A stretch of 64,000 bases of DNA from Fontivita pretiosa (GCF_050410795.1 NZ_CP191258.1:434001-498000); one strand, 5' to 3'. Shown: positions 1-9,282, numbered from the stretch's first letter. A program made the numbers and translations. Notes: generated by a model from the sequence alone, not told the origin.

Positions 1-994
1 CCCGGACCACGCGCGGACCCTGAATCACCGCGGGTCTGGGCACCACCAGACGCGGGGCAGGGGTAATCGGCCTGCGTTCGGTCGTGGCCTGCTGTTGCTG
101 TTGCTGCTGCTGTTGGGCGCGAGTGGCCAGGGTCACGGTGGGCCGTGAACCGGCGGCGGGCTTGGGGACCGGCGCCGTCGGCGCAGGGGCAGTCGGCGCA
201 GGCGTGGCGGCCGCAGGCGCGGCGGCCGCAGGCGTGGCCGGCGCACTGCCGCTATCGGCAGCCCGCGGGGGCGCGGGCGCCTCGGCCACGGGTGCAGCCA
301 CCGGTGCAGCCGGGGGCGTCACCGGCACCACCGGCACGGGCGCCGTCGGCGCAGAAGTTGTCTGCGGAAACGCAGTCGGCTCGGCACCAGCCGTCGGCAG
401 TCCGGCGGGTGCAGGCGCAATGGTAACCGAAGGCGCTGCGCCCGGTCCGGGCTCTGCCGGGACCGCAGGCGTCGCAGGGCTGGCCGCTGGCGGAGCAGCC
501 GCCGGCGGAGCAGGCGCTTCAGGCGCACGCCTGGCTTCGGCAACCGCCTGCTGCGGCTGGGCGGCGGGCGCTGCCTCGGCAGGCGCCTCGGCCGACGGAG
601 CTGCTGGCGCGGGGGTGGCGTGTGTCGGCGGCGTACGCTTGCGCATCGTCGCAGCGCGCGCAGCCTCAAGCTCATGCTGGGCTTCGGCCTCGGCAGTCGG
701 AGCGGCTGTTTCCCCGCCTTCCGCTGCGGTTGCGTCGGCTTTCCTGCGAGCACGACGCGCCGCTGTCTTGGGCTTCTCCGCCACCGCCACTGGCGCTGCC
801 ATCTCCACTGCAGTGCCCTGCCCGTGAGCGGCGCTGAACCATTCGCGCACCGACTCCGCCAGGCCCAGCGGCAACACGCTCATGTGGTTAGGCGCCTTGT
901 CACCCAGGCCTTCATCCCGAAGCTTGTCCAGGATCTGCTTGCTCTGGACGCCCAGCTCCTTCGCCAGTTGATTGACTCGAATACCTTTCGCCAA
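1..994 (-). CDS. infB: Translation initiation factor IF-2, N-terminal part (partial)
   Basis: IF-2 delivers initiator tRNA to the 30S subunit. Only the first 331 codons are inside the window; the GTPase domain lies beyond the left edge. The start is a TTG at 994 preceded by GGGAG six bases upstream. The protein opens with AKGIRVNQLAKELGVQSKQI, a typical IF2_N domain of about 50 residues. A long Ala/Pro-rich linker follows, with a run of nine glutamines encoded at about 89-115 and a basic patch near residue 75. This linker is the usual variable region of IF-2. The gene follows nusA by 36 bp, the classical nusA-infB order. No ATG in frame competes with the TTG. Confidence 0.9.
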   Translation of the reverse strand, partial: MAKGIRVNQLAKELGVQSKQILDKLRDEGLGDKAPNHMSVLPLGLAESVREWFSAAHGQGTAVEMAAPVAVAEKPKTAARRARRKADATAAEGGETAAPTAEAEAQHELEAARAATMRKRTPPTHATPAPAAPSAEAPAEAAPAAQPQQAVAEARRAPEAPAPPAAAPPAASPATPAVPAEPGPGAAPSVTIAPAPAGLPTAGAEPTAFPQTTSAPTAPVPVVPVTPPAAPVAAPVAEAPAPPRAADSGSAPATPAAAAPAAATPAPTAPAPTAPVPKPAAGSRPTVTLATRAQQQQQQQQQATTERRPITPAPRLVVPRPAVIQGPRVVR

Positions 995-1030
995 AACGGC
1001 CTCCCGAAAACACGTTCTTAATCAGGTGAA

Positions 1031-2593
1031 CTACGGCTCATCACGCCGCGACGCCGGGGGACTGTCGCGTCCCTCGGCCAATTCAACGATCTGTCCGTTT
1101 TCCTCGAATCCCTTCCTGTTGTCCTCGCCGCCCGGCGAGGCATGGATTCCCTGGATCGCCCGCTCCTCAGGCGAAAGCTCGGAGGCGCCCATGCCCGCCG
1201 ATCCCTCGGCATGCGTGGAGATCTCCGGCGCCACGCCTTCGGTGGCCTGCAGCGCCGCGGGCAGGCGTCCGTCGCCGCCAGCATCCACCGCCTCGGTTGC
1301 CGATTCCTCACTGATCGGCGCCTGCTGGAGCAGCGGATTGGCAAACGCCACCGCGTCCACGCCGCGGCTGCCGGCTTCGGCCAGCGCCTTGGCGTCGGCC
1401 TTCTTCTGCGCCGCTTCGGCGGCCTTCTTCTGCTCCTGCTCGGCGGTCACCAGCTTGGCTTCCTCGATGCAGCGCTGCATGACCTTCTCGGCCAGCTCCT
1501 GGCTCATGCCGACTTCCTCGACCAGAGGCCCGGTGCCGACTTCTTCGATGTCGCGCACGTCAATCAGGCCCAGGGCAATGATCTTGTCCACCATCTCCTG
1601 GGTGACACCCGGGACACTCTTGAGGGTCTGGTCCAGCCGCTGCACACCGGCCTGGAACTCCGGAGGCGTGAGGATATCGATGTCCCAACCGGTCAGGCGA
1701 GCCGCCAGGCGCACGTTTTGTCCGCGCTTGCCGATCGCCAGGGAGAGTTGATCCTCGTTTACTACGACCGTCGCGCGCCCAAGTTCAAAGCACAGCGAGA
1801 CTTCCGCCACTTCCGCGGGCTTCAGCGCATTGCTGATCAGGATCTGGCTGGACTCGTTCCAGCGGACGATGTCGATCTTTTCCCCGCCCAGCTCGTCCAC
1901 GATGTTCTTGATCCGGCTGCCGCGCACGCCCACGCATGCGCCGACCGCATCCACCTTCGAGTCGATCGAGCTGACGGCGATCTTGGTGCGATGCCCCGGC
2001 TCCCGCGCCAGGGCCTTGATCTCGATCGTCCGCTCACCAACTTCCGGCACTTCGCGCTCGAACAGCCGGCGGATCAGTTCCGGATGCGCCCGGCTGAGGA
2101 TAATCTTGACGGCGCTGGGCGTGTCGCGGACCTCCAGGATCAGCGCCTGGATCCGCTCGCCGACCTGGTGCGCTTCGCCGGGGATCTGCTCCGACTTGGG
2201 CATGATCCCTTCGACGCGTCCGAGGTTGACGATCATGGTGCCGCCCTCGAATCGCGCGATCGTGCCGGTGACGATCGTTCCGACGCGGTCCTTGTACTCC
2301 TCGTAGATGCTGCCGCGCTCATCGGCGCGGATGAGCTGGATCATCACCTGCTTGACGGTCTGGGCGCCGATACGACCGACCACCGACAACGGCAGCGGCT
2401 GGCCCTGTCGGGTGGCGGTGATGTCCCCGGTCGTGCGGTCCAGCGTCACCGTGAACTCGCTGGTATCCTCCGTGTTGAACTGTTTGCGCAGGCCCGACGC
2501 AATCGCCTGCTCGATGTCGCTGTAGATCTGCTCGCGTTCGATGTTCTTGTCGCGGGCGATCCCATCGACAATCCTGATCAATTCCTGGTTCAC
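1031..2593 (-). CDS. nusA: Transcription termination/antitermination factor NusA
   Basis: NusA binds RNA polymerase and modulates pausing, termination and antitermination. The 520-residue protein has the family order: NusA_N domain (about 1-125), S1 domain (about 130-200), then two KH domains carrying the GVRGSRIKNIVDELGGEKID and AIGKRGQNVRLAARLTGWDI signatures. A helix-hairpin-helix-like segment follows, then an Ala/Glu-rich acidic tail of about 130 residues that is not conserved in the family. The start is GTG with AGAGAGG upstream. It heads the nusA-infB operon. The rimP gene usually found upstream is absent; an ABC ATPase gene and a terminator lie there instead. Confidence 0.95.
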   Translation of the reverse strand: MNQELIRIVDGIARDKNIEREQIYSDIEQAIASGLRKQFNTEDTSEFTVTLDRTTGDITATRQGQPLPLSVVGRIGAQTVKQVMIQLIRADERGSIYEEYKDRVGTIVTGTIARFEGGTMIVNLGRVEGIMPKSEQIPGEAHQVGERIQALILEVRDTPSAVKIILSRAHPELIRRLFEREVPEVGERTIEIKALAREPGHRTKIAVSSIDSKVDAVGACVGVRGSRIKNIVDELGGEKIDIVRWNESSQILISNALKPAEVAEVSLCFELGRATVVVNEDQLSLAIGKRGQNVRLAARLTGWDIDILTPPEFQAGVQRLDQTLKSVPGVTQEMVDKIIALGLIDVRDIEEVGTGPLVEEVGMSQELAEKVMQRCIEEAKLVTAEQEQKKAAEAAQKKADAKALAEAGSRGVDAVAFANPLLQQAPISEESATEAVDAGGDGRLPAALQATEGVAPEISTHAEGSAGMGASELSPEERAIQGIHASPGGEDNRKGFEENGQIVELAEGRDSPPASRRDEP

Positions 2594-2901
2594 GGCTGCA
2601 ACCTCTCTTAGTCTGATGCTTCCTTACTTACATGCTGCGGACGATTCGACCGCTGCGTCCGCCGGGGTCAGGACCTGTCGGCTCGATCAACCGCGACAAG
2701 TTCTGACCGCCAAAACAAATTGGGCTACCCCGAGTGGGCAGCCCGCATACCACGACAGGCGAACCTGTGAGCCGGCCCGGCCGGCGCCGGCGTGTAAGAC
2801 ACGCTCACCCGCTCATCCGGCCTCCCTCCGGTTCAGCGGGTCTGGCCAGCTCCGGCGGCCACGCTCAGCCCTGAAGATGACCCGATGCTTATGCATGGTT
2901 G
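2594..2901. other. Intergenic region between ABC ATPase and nusA
   Basis: No gene was found in this 308-bp stretch. It holds the terminator-like hairpin at 2711-2744 and a GC-rich palindromic block, including GCGTGT-AAG-ACACGC at 2790-2804. The nusA promoter must lie here or upstream, but I could not pick a convincing -35/-10 pair. Confidence 0.5.
2711..2744 (-). terminator. Rho-independent terminator after the ABC ATPase gene
   Basis: Read on the minus strand, GGGCTGCCC (2744-2736) pairs with GGGTAGCCC (2730-2722) through nine pairs, one of them G-U, with a 5-base loop. A T-rich tract, ATTTGTTTTG, follows. It lies about 160 bp past the ATPase stop and about 120 bp before nusA, so it could also act as an attenuator in the nusA leader. 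Confidence 0.6.
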
Positions 2902-4152
2902 TTATGCAACTGCATTCGCATGGGCCGTCTCGTTGACAAGGCTCAGGTTCATCCCGGTCGCTCCGGGCTCGAAAAAATGGACCTTCCGCAGATCGACGTA
3001 CAACGTCACCTGCGAATTGGCTTCAAGGCCCGACTGAGCCTCCACCCGGCCCACCACGTGCGGGCTCAGGTTGGTGCTCATGTACAAATCCATATCGTTG
3101 CCCAGCGGCTCCACCACGTTCAACTGTACTCGCAACGGTGCTGAACTGTTCGGCGAATCACTGTCCACCGGTCGAAGGTGGAAGTGCTCGGGCCTGACAC
3201 CCAGCACCACATGTCGTCCGACCATCCCGGCCAGCCGATCACGCAGGTGATCGGGAACCGGCAGCTTAAACCCGTTGCCGGGCAAGGTCAACTCGCCCAC
3301 CATCACCAGCGGCTCATCGGAACGCGGCTTACCGTTGCCGTTGCCGCCCGACTGGGCCCTGGCATTCTCCAGCCGACCCTCCTCGAACACCAACCGGCCG
3401 TCCTCCACCTTCAACGCACCGTCGAAAAAGTTCATCGGCGGCATCCCGATGAAGCCGGCGACGAAACGGTTGTTCGGATGATTATAGGTCCTCAGCGGCG
3501 TGTCGGCCTGCTGGATCACCCCATCCTTCATCACCACGATCCGATCTCCCAGGGTCATCGCCTCTTCCTGATCGTGGGTCACGTAGATCGTCGTGGTTTT
3601 GAGTCTCTGATGCAGGCGTTTGAGCTCAGCGCGGGTGGTGACGCGCAGCTTGGCGTCCAGGTTGCTCAGCGGCTCGTCGAACAGGAAAGCCGCCGGCTCG
3701 CGGACAATCGCCCGCCCCACCGCCACTCGCTGCCTCTGCCCGCCGGACAGCGCCTTGGGCTTGCGGTCCAGCAAGTGTTCGATATCCAGAATCCTGGCTG
3801 CCTGCATCACCCGCTCATGGATCTGCGCCCGCGGCATGCCCCGCAGCTTCAGCCCGAAGGCCATGTTCTTGTACACCGTCATGTGCGGGTACAGGGCGTA
3901 GTTCTGGAACACCATCGCAATGTCGCGATCCTTGGGCGGGACGTCGTTGACGATCCGATCGCCGATGCGAATGATGCCCGAGGAAATCTCTTCCAGCCCC
4001 GCCACCATCCGCAACGTCGTGCTCTTGCCGCAACCAGATGGCCCGACCAGAACGATGAACTCCTGATCCCGGATCGACAGGTCGATGTTATCGACTGCTT
4101 TGACTCCGCCGGGGTAGATCTTGGTGACTTTTTCCAGTTCGACTCGTGCCAT
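2902..4152 (-). CDS. ugpC: MalK/UgpC-family sugar ABC transporter ATP-binding protein
   Basis: This is the ATPase subunit of a CUT1-type carbohydrate importer. The 416-residue protein begins MARVELEKVTKIYPGGVKAV. It shows Walker A GPSGCGKSTT (about residue 37), the Q-loop (VFQNYALYPHMTV), the ABC signature LSGGQRQRVAVGRAIVREP, Walker B FLFDEPLSNLDA and the H-loop YVTHDQEEAM. A C-terminal OB/TOBE-type regulatory domain follows, with the family phrase GVRPEHF. The longer reading frame upstream was rejected because the family N-terminus begins at this ATG. No permease or binding-protein gene lies beside it. Such orphan ATPases often serve several sugar importers encoded elsewhere. It has its own promoter and terminator. 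Confidence 0.9.
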   Translation of the reverse strand: MARVELEKVTKIYPGGVKAVDNIDLSIRDQEFIVLVGPSGCGKSTTLRMVAGLEEISSGIIRIGDRIVNDVPPKDRDIAMVFQNYALYPHMTVYKNMAFGLKLRGMPRAQIHERVMQAARILDIEHLLDRKPKALSGGQRQRVAVGRAIVREPAAFLFDEPLSNLDAKLRVTTRAELKRLHQRLKTTTIYVTHDQEEAMTLGDRIVVMKDGVIQQADTPLRTYNHPNNRFVAGFIGMPPMNFFDGALKVEDGRLVFEEGRLENARAQSGGNGNGKPRSDEPLVMVGELTLPGNGFKLPVPDHLRDRLAGMVGRHVVLGVRPEHFHLRPVDSDSPNSSAPLRVQLNVVEPLGNDMDLYMSTNLSPHVVGRVEAQSGLEANSQVTLYVDLRKVHFFEPGATGMNLSLVNETAHANAVA

Positions 4153-4228
4153 GGGTCTCCGCCGCAATATCAGCCCGCCACAAACGCACGCGCGCAGGGC
4201 CAAGATGGTGCCAGGACAGGACTGCGAA

Positions 4229-4256
4229 ATTATACGGAAGCCCGGGGGAGGGTCAA
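4229..4256 (-). promoter_or_regulatory. Sigma-70-type promoter of the ABC ATPase gene
   Basis: On the minus strand there is a TTGACC -35 (4256-4251), a 16-bp spacer and a perfect TATAAT -10 (4234-4229). The expected start near 4222 gives a leader of about 70 nt to the ATG at 4152. This is the best-matching promoter in the left part of the window. Confidence 0.75.
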
Positions 4257-4321
4257 ACGAATCTCGCCTTTGCGGCGCGCAGGCAGACTTCGAGCAGCAG
4301 CAAGCCAGCCCGTGACACGAG

Positions 4322-4351
4322 AAAAACCGCTGCGCACAGGTGTGCGGGCGG
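4322..4351 (-). terminator. Rho-independent terminator of the pyrophosphatase gene
   Basis: Directly after the TAG stop, the minus strand reads CCGC-CC-GCAC-ACCT-GTGC-GCA-GCGG and then TTTTT. The two stem segments are separated by a small internal loop and followed by the T-run. Confidence 0.7.
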
Positions 4352-6967
4352 CTACTTGCCGGCCGGCTCGTAGGCGGCGCCCGCCGGTACGCCCGCGCCA
4401 ACGACCGCCTGCTGGCCCTGCGGATGGGCCCGGGCATGGGCCAGTTCGGCCTGGGCAACAGAATCGGAGCGGATCCGCATCGCGTAGAAGCTGCGATACA
4501 CGAACACCGCCGCGACCACAAAGAACACGCCACCCAACACCATGCTCGTGACCCGCGGAACATGCAGCGCCAGCTCCACGGCCAGCAGCCCGAAGAGCGT
4601 GCTGAACTTGATGATCGGGTTCAGCGCGACCGAGGAGGTGTCCTTGAACGGATCGCCGACGGTGTCGCCTACGACGGTGGCCGCGTGCAGTGCCGTGCCC
4701 TTCTCGCGCAGCTCGACCTCGACGATCTTCTTGGCGTTGTCCCAGGCGCCGCCCGCGTTGGCCATGAAAATCGCCTGGAACAGCCCCGTGATCGCCAGAC
4801 CAATCAAAAATGCCACAAAGAAGTACGGCTCGGCGAACGCCGCCGACAGCGTGATGAAGAAGACCGCAAGGAAGATGTTGAACATCCCCGCCTGAGCGTA
4901 CCTGGTGCAGATCTCCACGACGCGTTTGGATTCGGCCATCGAGGCGCGCTTCTCGCCGGCGCCAAGGTGCATGTGCCGCTTGATGTATTCGACGGCGCGG
5001 TAGGCGCCGGTGATGACGGCCTGGCAGCTTGCCCCGCTGAACCAGTAGATCACCGCGCTGCCCGCCAGCAACCCCATCAGAAACGGCGCGTGCAGGATCG
5101 ACAGCTTGCTCAAACCGACGTGATCCGTCAGCCCGTTGGTCAGCACCATGATGATCGAGAAGATCATGGTCGTGGCGCCGACGACCGCCGTGCCGATCAG
5201 CACCGGCTTGGCCGTGGCCTTGAAGGTGTTGCCGGCGCCGTCGTTTTCTTCCAGCAGGTACTTGGCGTGCTCGAAGTCGGCGTCAATGTTGAAGTCGCGC
5301 TTCAGCTCCTGCCTGATGTCGGGCACCTGTTCGATCAGAGAAAGCTCGTAGACGCTCTGGGCGTTGTCGGTCACCGGGCCGTAGCTGTCCACGGCGATGG
5401 TGACCGGGCCCATGCCCAGAAAGCCGAAGGCGACCAGTCCGAAGGCGAAGACCGCCGGCGCCTGCATGATCTGCGCCAGCCCGGTTTCCGCGCCGCCAAT
5501 CGCGCTGACATGAAACGCCAGCGCCATCAAGCCGAGGATTACCACTCCCGCGACCCAGAAGGCGCTGTAGTTTCCCGCGGTCAGCCCCGAGAGGATGTTC
5601 AGCGACGCCCCGCCCTCGCGGCTGGTGGCGACGACCTCCTGCACGTGGCGGCTGTGAGTCGAGGTGAAGAAGGTGGTCACTTCCGGGATGATCGCGCCGG
5701 CGAGCGTGCCGCAGGTAATGATCGTCGCCAGCTTGACCCACAGCGGCCCGGCGCCCAGATCGCCGATCAGCAGGTACGACGTCACGTACGTCAGCACGAT
5801 CGAGATGAACGACGCCAGCCACACCAGCGTCGTCAGCGGCACTTCGAAGTCGAAGTGGCGAACGTTGGCATAGCGGGCTTTGGCGATCAGCTCGTTAATC
5901 CAGTAGGCGATGCCGCTGGCCAGCACCATCACGATGCGCATCGCGAAGATCCAGACCAGCAGCTTGACCTGCGTCTGCGGCGCGCTCAGGCCGATGGAGC
6001 TGTTGCCGGTGACGGCGGCGAGGATGAAGGTGATCAGCGCCACGCCGGTCACGCCGTAGGTCTCGAAGCCGTCGGCGGTGGGCCCGATCGAGTCGCCCGC
6101 GTTGTCGCCGGTGCAGTCGGCGATCACGCCCGGGTTCCGCGCGTCGTCTTCCTTGACGTTGAAGACGATCTTCATGAGGTCCGCGCCGATGTCGGCGATC
6201 TTGGTAAAGATCCCCCCCGCCACGCGCAGCGCCGCGGCCCCAAGCGACTCCCCGATGGCAAAGCCGATGAAGCATGGCCCGGCGAGGTTCCCCGGGACGA
6301 ACAGCAGGATCAGCAGCATCAGCAGAAGCTCGACGCTGATGAGGACCATGCCGATGCTCATGCCGGCCTTGAGCGGGATCGAGTAGACCGGATAGGGCTT
6401 TCCGCTCAGCGAGGCCAGTGCGGTGCGGCTGTTGGCGAAGGTGTTGACGCGGATGCCGAACGCCGCCACTCCGTAGCTTCCCGCGATGCCGATGAGGCTG
6501 AACAGCAGGATGATCGCGACCTTGCCGGCACCAAAGGCATTGCCATCGGCGTCCCTGGCGAGGAATCCAAAGTAGGCGATGATCGCGGCGCCGATGAACA
6601 GCTCCAGAATCAGGATGAACTTGCCCTGGGTCAGCAGATACGTCTTACAGGTCTCATAGATCGTCTCGGAGACCTCGCGCATCGCCGGATGCACCGGCAG
6701 ATGTTTCAGATGACGGTAAATGAGCAATCCGAAGACCATGCCCAGGGCACAGATCGCCAGCCCCCACATCAAAAGCGCTCGGCCGCCCACTGCACCCAGG
6801 AACGTGGCGCTGTTCAGGTCGGGGATGTGAAGGCTTGCTTCGCTGGCCGCGTGAGCGAAGCCGGGCAGGGCAAACAAACCGATCGCGGCGGTGGCGACGC
6901 TGGCCGTCCTTCTGAAGGCTCCGACGGGCGACGGCCTGGTCCCGGCGGAGGCAAGCTGCTGATCCAT
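4352..6967 (-). CDS. hppA: Membrane-bound ion-pumping pyrophosphatase (divergent)
   Basis: It hydrolyses PPi and pumps H+ (or Na+) across the inner membrane. At 871 residues it is longer than most family members, with about 16 hydrophobic segments. An added N-terminus looks like a signal peptide ending PGFAHAAS near residue 41. Conserved blocks include GDNAGDSIGPTADGFETYGV (288-307), DSYGPVTDNA (527-536), DNAKK and GDTVGDPFKDTS. GNTFKA (579-584) has Lys where K+-dependent enzymes have Ala, pointing to a K+-independent enzyme. The usual substrate motif DX7KXE is altered: D259 is followed by IGADLMKIVFN, one residue shorter and without the acidic residue. The start ATG has GAGGT upstream. Confidence 0.9.
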   Translation of the reverse strand: MDQQLASAGTRPSPVGAFRRTASVATAAIGLFALPGFAHAASEASLHIPDLNSATFLGAVGGRALLMWGLAICALGMVFGLLIYRHLKHLPVHPAMREVSETIYETCKTYLLTQGKFILILELFIGAAIIAYFGFLARDADGNAFGAGKVAIILLFSLIGIAGSYGVAAFGIRVNTFANSRTALASLSGKPYPVYSIPLKAGMSIGMVLISVELLLMLLILLFVPGNLAGPCFIGFAIGESLGAAALRVAGGIFTKIADIGADLMKIVFNVKEDDARNPGVIADCTGDNAGDSIGPTADGFETYGVTGVALITFILAAVTGNSSIGLSAPQTQVKLLVWIFAMRIVMVLASGIAYWINELIAKARYANVRHFDFEVPLTTLVWLASFISIVLTYVTSYLLIGDLGAGPLWVKLATIITCGTLAGAIIPEVTTFFTSTHSRHVQEVVATSREGGASLNILSGLTAGNYSAFWVAGVVILGLMALAFHVSAIGGAETGLAQIMQAPAVFAFGLVAFGFLGMGPVTIAVDSYGPVTDNAQSVYELSLIEQVPDIRQELKRDFNIDADFEHAKYLLEENDGAGNTFKATAKPVLIGTAVVGATTMIFSIIMVLTNGLTDHVGLSKLSILHAPFLMGLLAGSAVIYWFSGASCQAVITGAYRAVEYIKRHMHLGAGEKRASMAESKRVVEICTRYAQAGMFNIFLAVFFITLSAAFAEPYFFVAFLIGLAITGLFQAIFMANAGGAWDNAKKIVEVELREKGTALHAATVVGDTVGDPFKDTSSVALNPIIKFSTLFGLLAVELALHVPRVTSMVLGGVFFVVAAVFVYRSFYAMRIRSDSVAQAELAHARAHPQGQQAVVGAGVPAGAAYEPAGK

Positions 6968-7086
6968 CGCGTGACCTCTGCTGCTTAGGCTTTGTCTTTG
7001 CTTTTCTTATGCTGATTCCGGTTGGCTTGGCACATCCATGTCCCATGCGGCCGGGCAACCTGAAGACCGCAGGGACCACCCACTCG

Positions 7087-7116
7087 TTTATACCATGCTT
7101 TTAAGCACTCCGTGAA
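7087..7116 (-). promoter_or_regulatory. Possible promoter of the pyrophosphatase gene
   Basis: Minus strand: TTCACG (7116-7111), an 18-bp spacer and TATAAA (7092-7087), about 120 bp before the ATG. The surrounding region (6968-7261) is AT-rich compared with the rest of the window and holds no gene. Confidence 0.35.
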
Positions 7117-7261
7117 ATCTTGAACGCACAGCACTGTACGTCAAATCGGCGATTTTGTCACACAAAATCTATCGATAATGATGAGTGATTATCTAGGATA
7201 ACGCAAGGGACATCCGGGCAGCATCCGGCTCACGCCCCCGGCGCTCGCGCCCCACAGCCGC

Positions 7262-7816
7262 TCACACCCCAAGCCGCTCGCGAACCGCGCGCATCGCCTG
7301 GATACATGTGTGAAGGTGCTCCGTCTCTTCCACCCCCAGTTCCGCAATGCCTCGGCGGATGTCCTCCCGACTCACCGCCGCGGCAAACGCCTTGTCCTTC
7401 AGCTTCTTGCGCACGCTGGATGGCTCCAGATCGCCGATGCCGTTAGGACGCACTTTGCAGCAGGCGACGATGAATCCCGCCAACTCATCCACCGCGAACA
7501 GCGCCCTGGCCATCGGGGTCGTCCGCGGCGTGTTGCTGTAGTCGGCGTGCCCCAGAATCGCCGTGAGGATCTCCTCATCCACCGTGCCCAGTTTCCGCAG
7601 GTGCCCCACCGCGACAAACGGATGCTCCGCGGGCGTGGGGTGCTTCTCGTAGTCCATGTCGTGCAGCAGACCACAGACGATCCAGCGGTCCTTCTGATCC
7701 GGCTGAAGCTTCTCCGCGTACGCACCCATGCACGCCGCCACCGCTTCCATGTGCACGCGAAGCGCCGGGCTGGCCGTCCACTGGTTCATCAGCTCTCTGG
7801 CCTGGTCTGGTGTCAT
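7262..7816 (-). CDS. HD-domain hydrolase
   Basis: This is a metal-dependent phosphohydrolase-like protein of about 184 residues. The HD signature is visible: an early His in RVHMEAVAACMG, the HD doublet in CGLLHDMDYEKHPTPAEH, a further His in ILGHADYSN and an Asp in VDELAGFIVA. This pattern matches small HD proteins of the HDIG type, but the substrate cannot be read from sequence. The ATG at 7816 was chosen; a GTG at 7825 is also in frame. It is a single gene between hppA and an ABC permease gene on the same strand, with gaps of about 300 and 120 bp. Confidence 0.8.
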   Translation of the reverse strand: MTPDQARELMNQWTASPALRVHMEAVAACMGAYAEKLQPDQKDRWIVCGLLHDMDYEKHPTPAEHPFVAVGHLRKLGTVDEEILTAILGHADYSNTPRTTPMARALFAVDELAGFIVACCKVRPNGIGDLEPSSVRKKLKDKAFAAAVSREDIRRGIAELGVEETEHLHTCIQAMRAVRERLGV

Positions 7817-7944
7817 GCCGGGCACAGCCTACCGTCTGGCGAGTCGGGAAGGAAGCCCAAATCCTGTCCGCCGGGCCAGCCGCGGGAGCAAGTCCAGGCT
7901 GGCTTGTTCTTCATCCGCGACCGCGATGATCGTGGCGCTGCGGA

Positions 7945-9192
7945 TCAGTGTGCCCCGCGGATGACTTCCACCGGATCGTACCTGGCCGCGCGGCGCGCGG
8001 GGTACACCGCCGCCAGAAGCACGATCGCCATCGCCCCGAAAAACGCCGTGACATACTGGCTGAGATGCTCACTCATCAAAAGCCCGTCGGCTTTGATCAG
8101 GCCTTCCATCTGGATCGGCACCCGCCGCAGCCCCTCGACGGCGATCTTGCCGAAGATCAGCCCCAGGATCGAGCCGATCAGCCCGATCACCATCCCCTGA
8201 AGCAGGTAAATCTGCGTGATATCCGCCCGGGAGAAACCGAAGCTCTTGAGGATCGCGATGTCGTTGACGCGCTCCAGCACCGCCATGATCAGGATGTTCA
8301 GCACCCCGAACGCCGCCACCACCAGCAGCGCGCCGGTGATGAAGTAGGTGATGATCGTCTGGATGCGGAAGATCTTCAGGAAGTTCTCGTTGGCCTCCTG
8401 CCAGCTTTCGGTCTTGTAGCCGCTGATCTGCTCGATTTGTGCCGCGATTTCCCGGGCGCGGGTGTAATCGCTGGTGCGGACCACGATCTCGTTGACGATG
8501 TTCTTCTTGTTCAGCAGGGTCTGGGCGCTGGTGAGCTGCATGTAGCCGCGGGAATAGTCCACCGGCGTCACGCCGGTGCTGAAGATGCCGACAACCTTGG
8601 CGATGATCTTGCCGCCGGTGGAGCTGGTGACGGTGATCAGATCGTCGATCTTCACGCCCAGAGTGATCGCGACTCCGCGTCCCAGCACGATGCCGTCGGA
8701 TGTCATTTTCAATCGCAGGAACGCGCCTTGGGTAACCTTCTGTCCGATCGTCGTGACGTTCACGTGTCGATCAGGTTCGACGCCCTCGACCACGATCGCA
8801 TACGTCTTGTTTCCGTAGGTGATGACCGCGTCGCCCTTGACGATCGGCGAGGCTTCGACGACCAGCGGCATTCGCCGGACCGTCGCGATCAGTCCGGTGG
8901 GGTTCTTGATTTTCTCGATCACGTCGCGCGGCTTGGGGCCTTGCAGCTCCAGCAGCGCGTTGGGGTCGGGATAGATCGTCTCAAGAATCGGCGTCTGCCT
9001 GGCGCGCGGCTCATCGTTGATCGTAATGTGTCCTGTCGATTCGACGGTCTCGATGATGAACTTGTCGGTAAACCCGCGCATCATCGCCGTCATCGTCACG
9101 AACATCGTGACGCTGATGACCACCCCCGCGATGCAGACCAGCGTCTGTCGCAGATGGCTTAGAAGATAACGGATGCAGATGAACCAGCGCAT
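7945..9192 (-). CDS. FtsX/MacB-type ABC transporter permease
   Basis: The 415-residue inner-membrane protein has one N-terminal membrane helix (about 15-40), a large periplasmic MacB-like domain (about 45-270) and three C-terminal helices. The last part carries the FtsX-domain phrase NILIMAVLERVNDIAILKSF and ends with PARRAARYDPVEVIRG, a signature of MacB/LolC-type permeases. It follows the HlyD-type adaptor gene by 90 bp on the same strand, so the two probably form an export or lipoprotein-handling machine. The cognate ATPase, usually the third gene, is not next to them. Its own start has only a weak ribosome site. Confidence 0.85.
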   Translation of the reverse strand: MRWFICIRYLLSHLRQTLVCIAGVVISVTMFVTMTAMMRGFTDKFIIETVESTGHITINDEPRARQTPILETIYPDPNALLELQGPKPRDVIEKIKNPTGLIATVRRMPLVVEASPIVKGDAVITYGNKTYAIVVEGVEPDRHVNVTTIGQKVTQGAFLRLKMTSDGIVLGRGVAITLGVKIDDLITVTSSTGGKIIAKVVGIFSTGVTPVDYSRGYMQLTSAQTLLNKKNIVNEIVVRTSDYTRAREIAAQIEQISGYKTESWQEANENFLKIFRIQTIITYFITGALLVVAAFGVLNILIMAVLERVNDIAILKSFGFSRADITQIYLLQGMVIGLIGSILGLIFGKIAVEGLRRVPIQMEGLIKADGLLMSEHLSQYVTAFFGAMAIVLLAAVYPARRAARYDPVEVIRGAH

Positions 9193-9282
9193 CAGACCAA
9201 CAGTGGGAAAAAGCCAGAGGAATGAAAGTCCGGGAAGCGGGGTTGGGACTTCATTCTTCCGCCCTGATCGTTCATCCTTTGC

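Noticed and set aside
84..120. CRISPR-like or tandem repeat from repeated CTGTTG units
   Set aside because: These are Gln codons of the IF-2 linker in frame; no spacers or direct repeats were found anywhere in the window.
84..827. A 247-codon plus-strand frame over the infB linker
   Set aside because: It is the complement of the IF-2 Ala/Pro/Gln linker and gives a Cys run from the Gln codons; not a gene.
2594..2901. A tRNA or rimP gene upstream of nusA
   Set aside because: No T-loop, acceptor stem or RimP-like frame is present; only hairpins.
4340..6988. An 882-codon open frame on the plus strand opposite hppA
   Set aside because: It is antisense to a clear pyrophosphatase, very rich in Arg, Asp, Gln and His, and has no recognisable domain; a frame shadow in high-G+C DNA.
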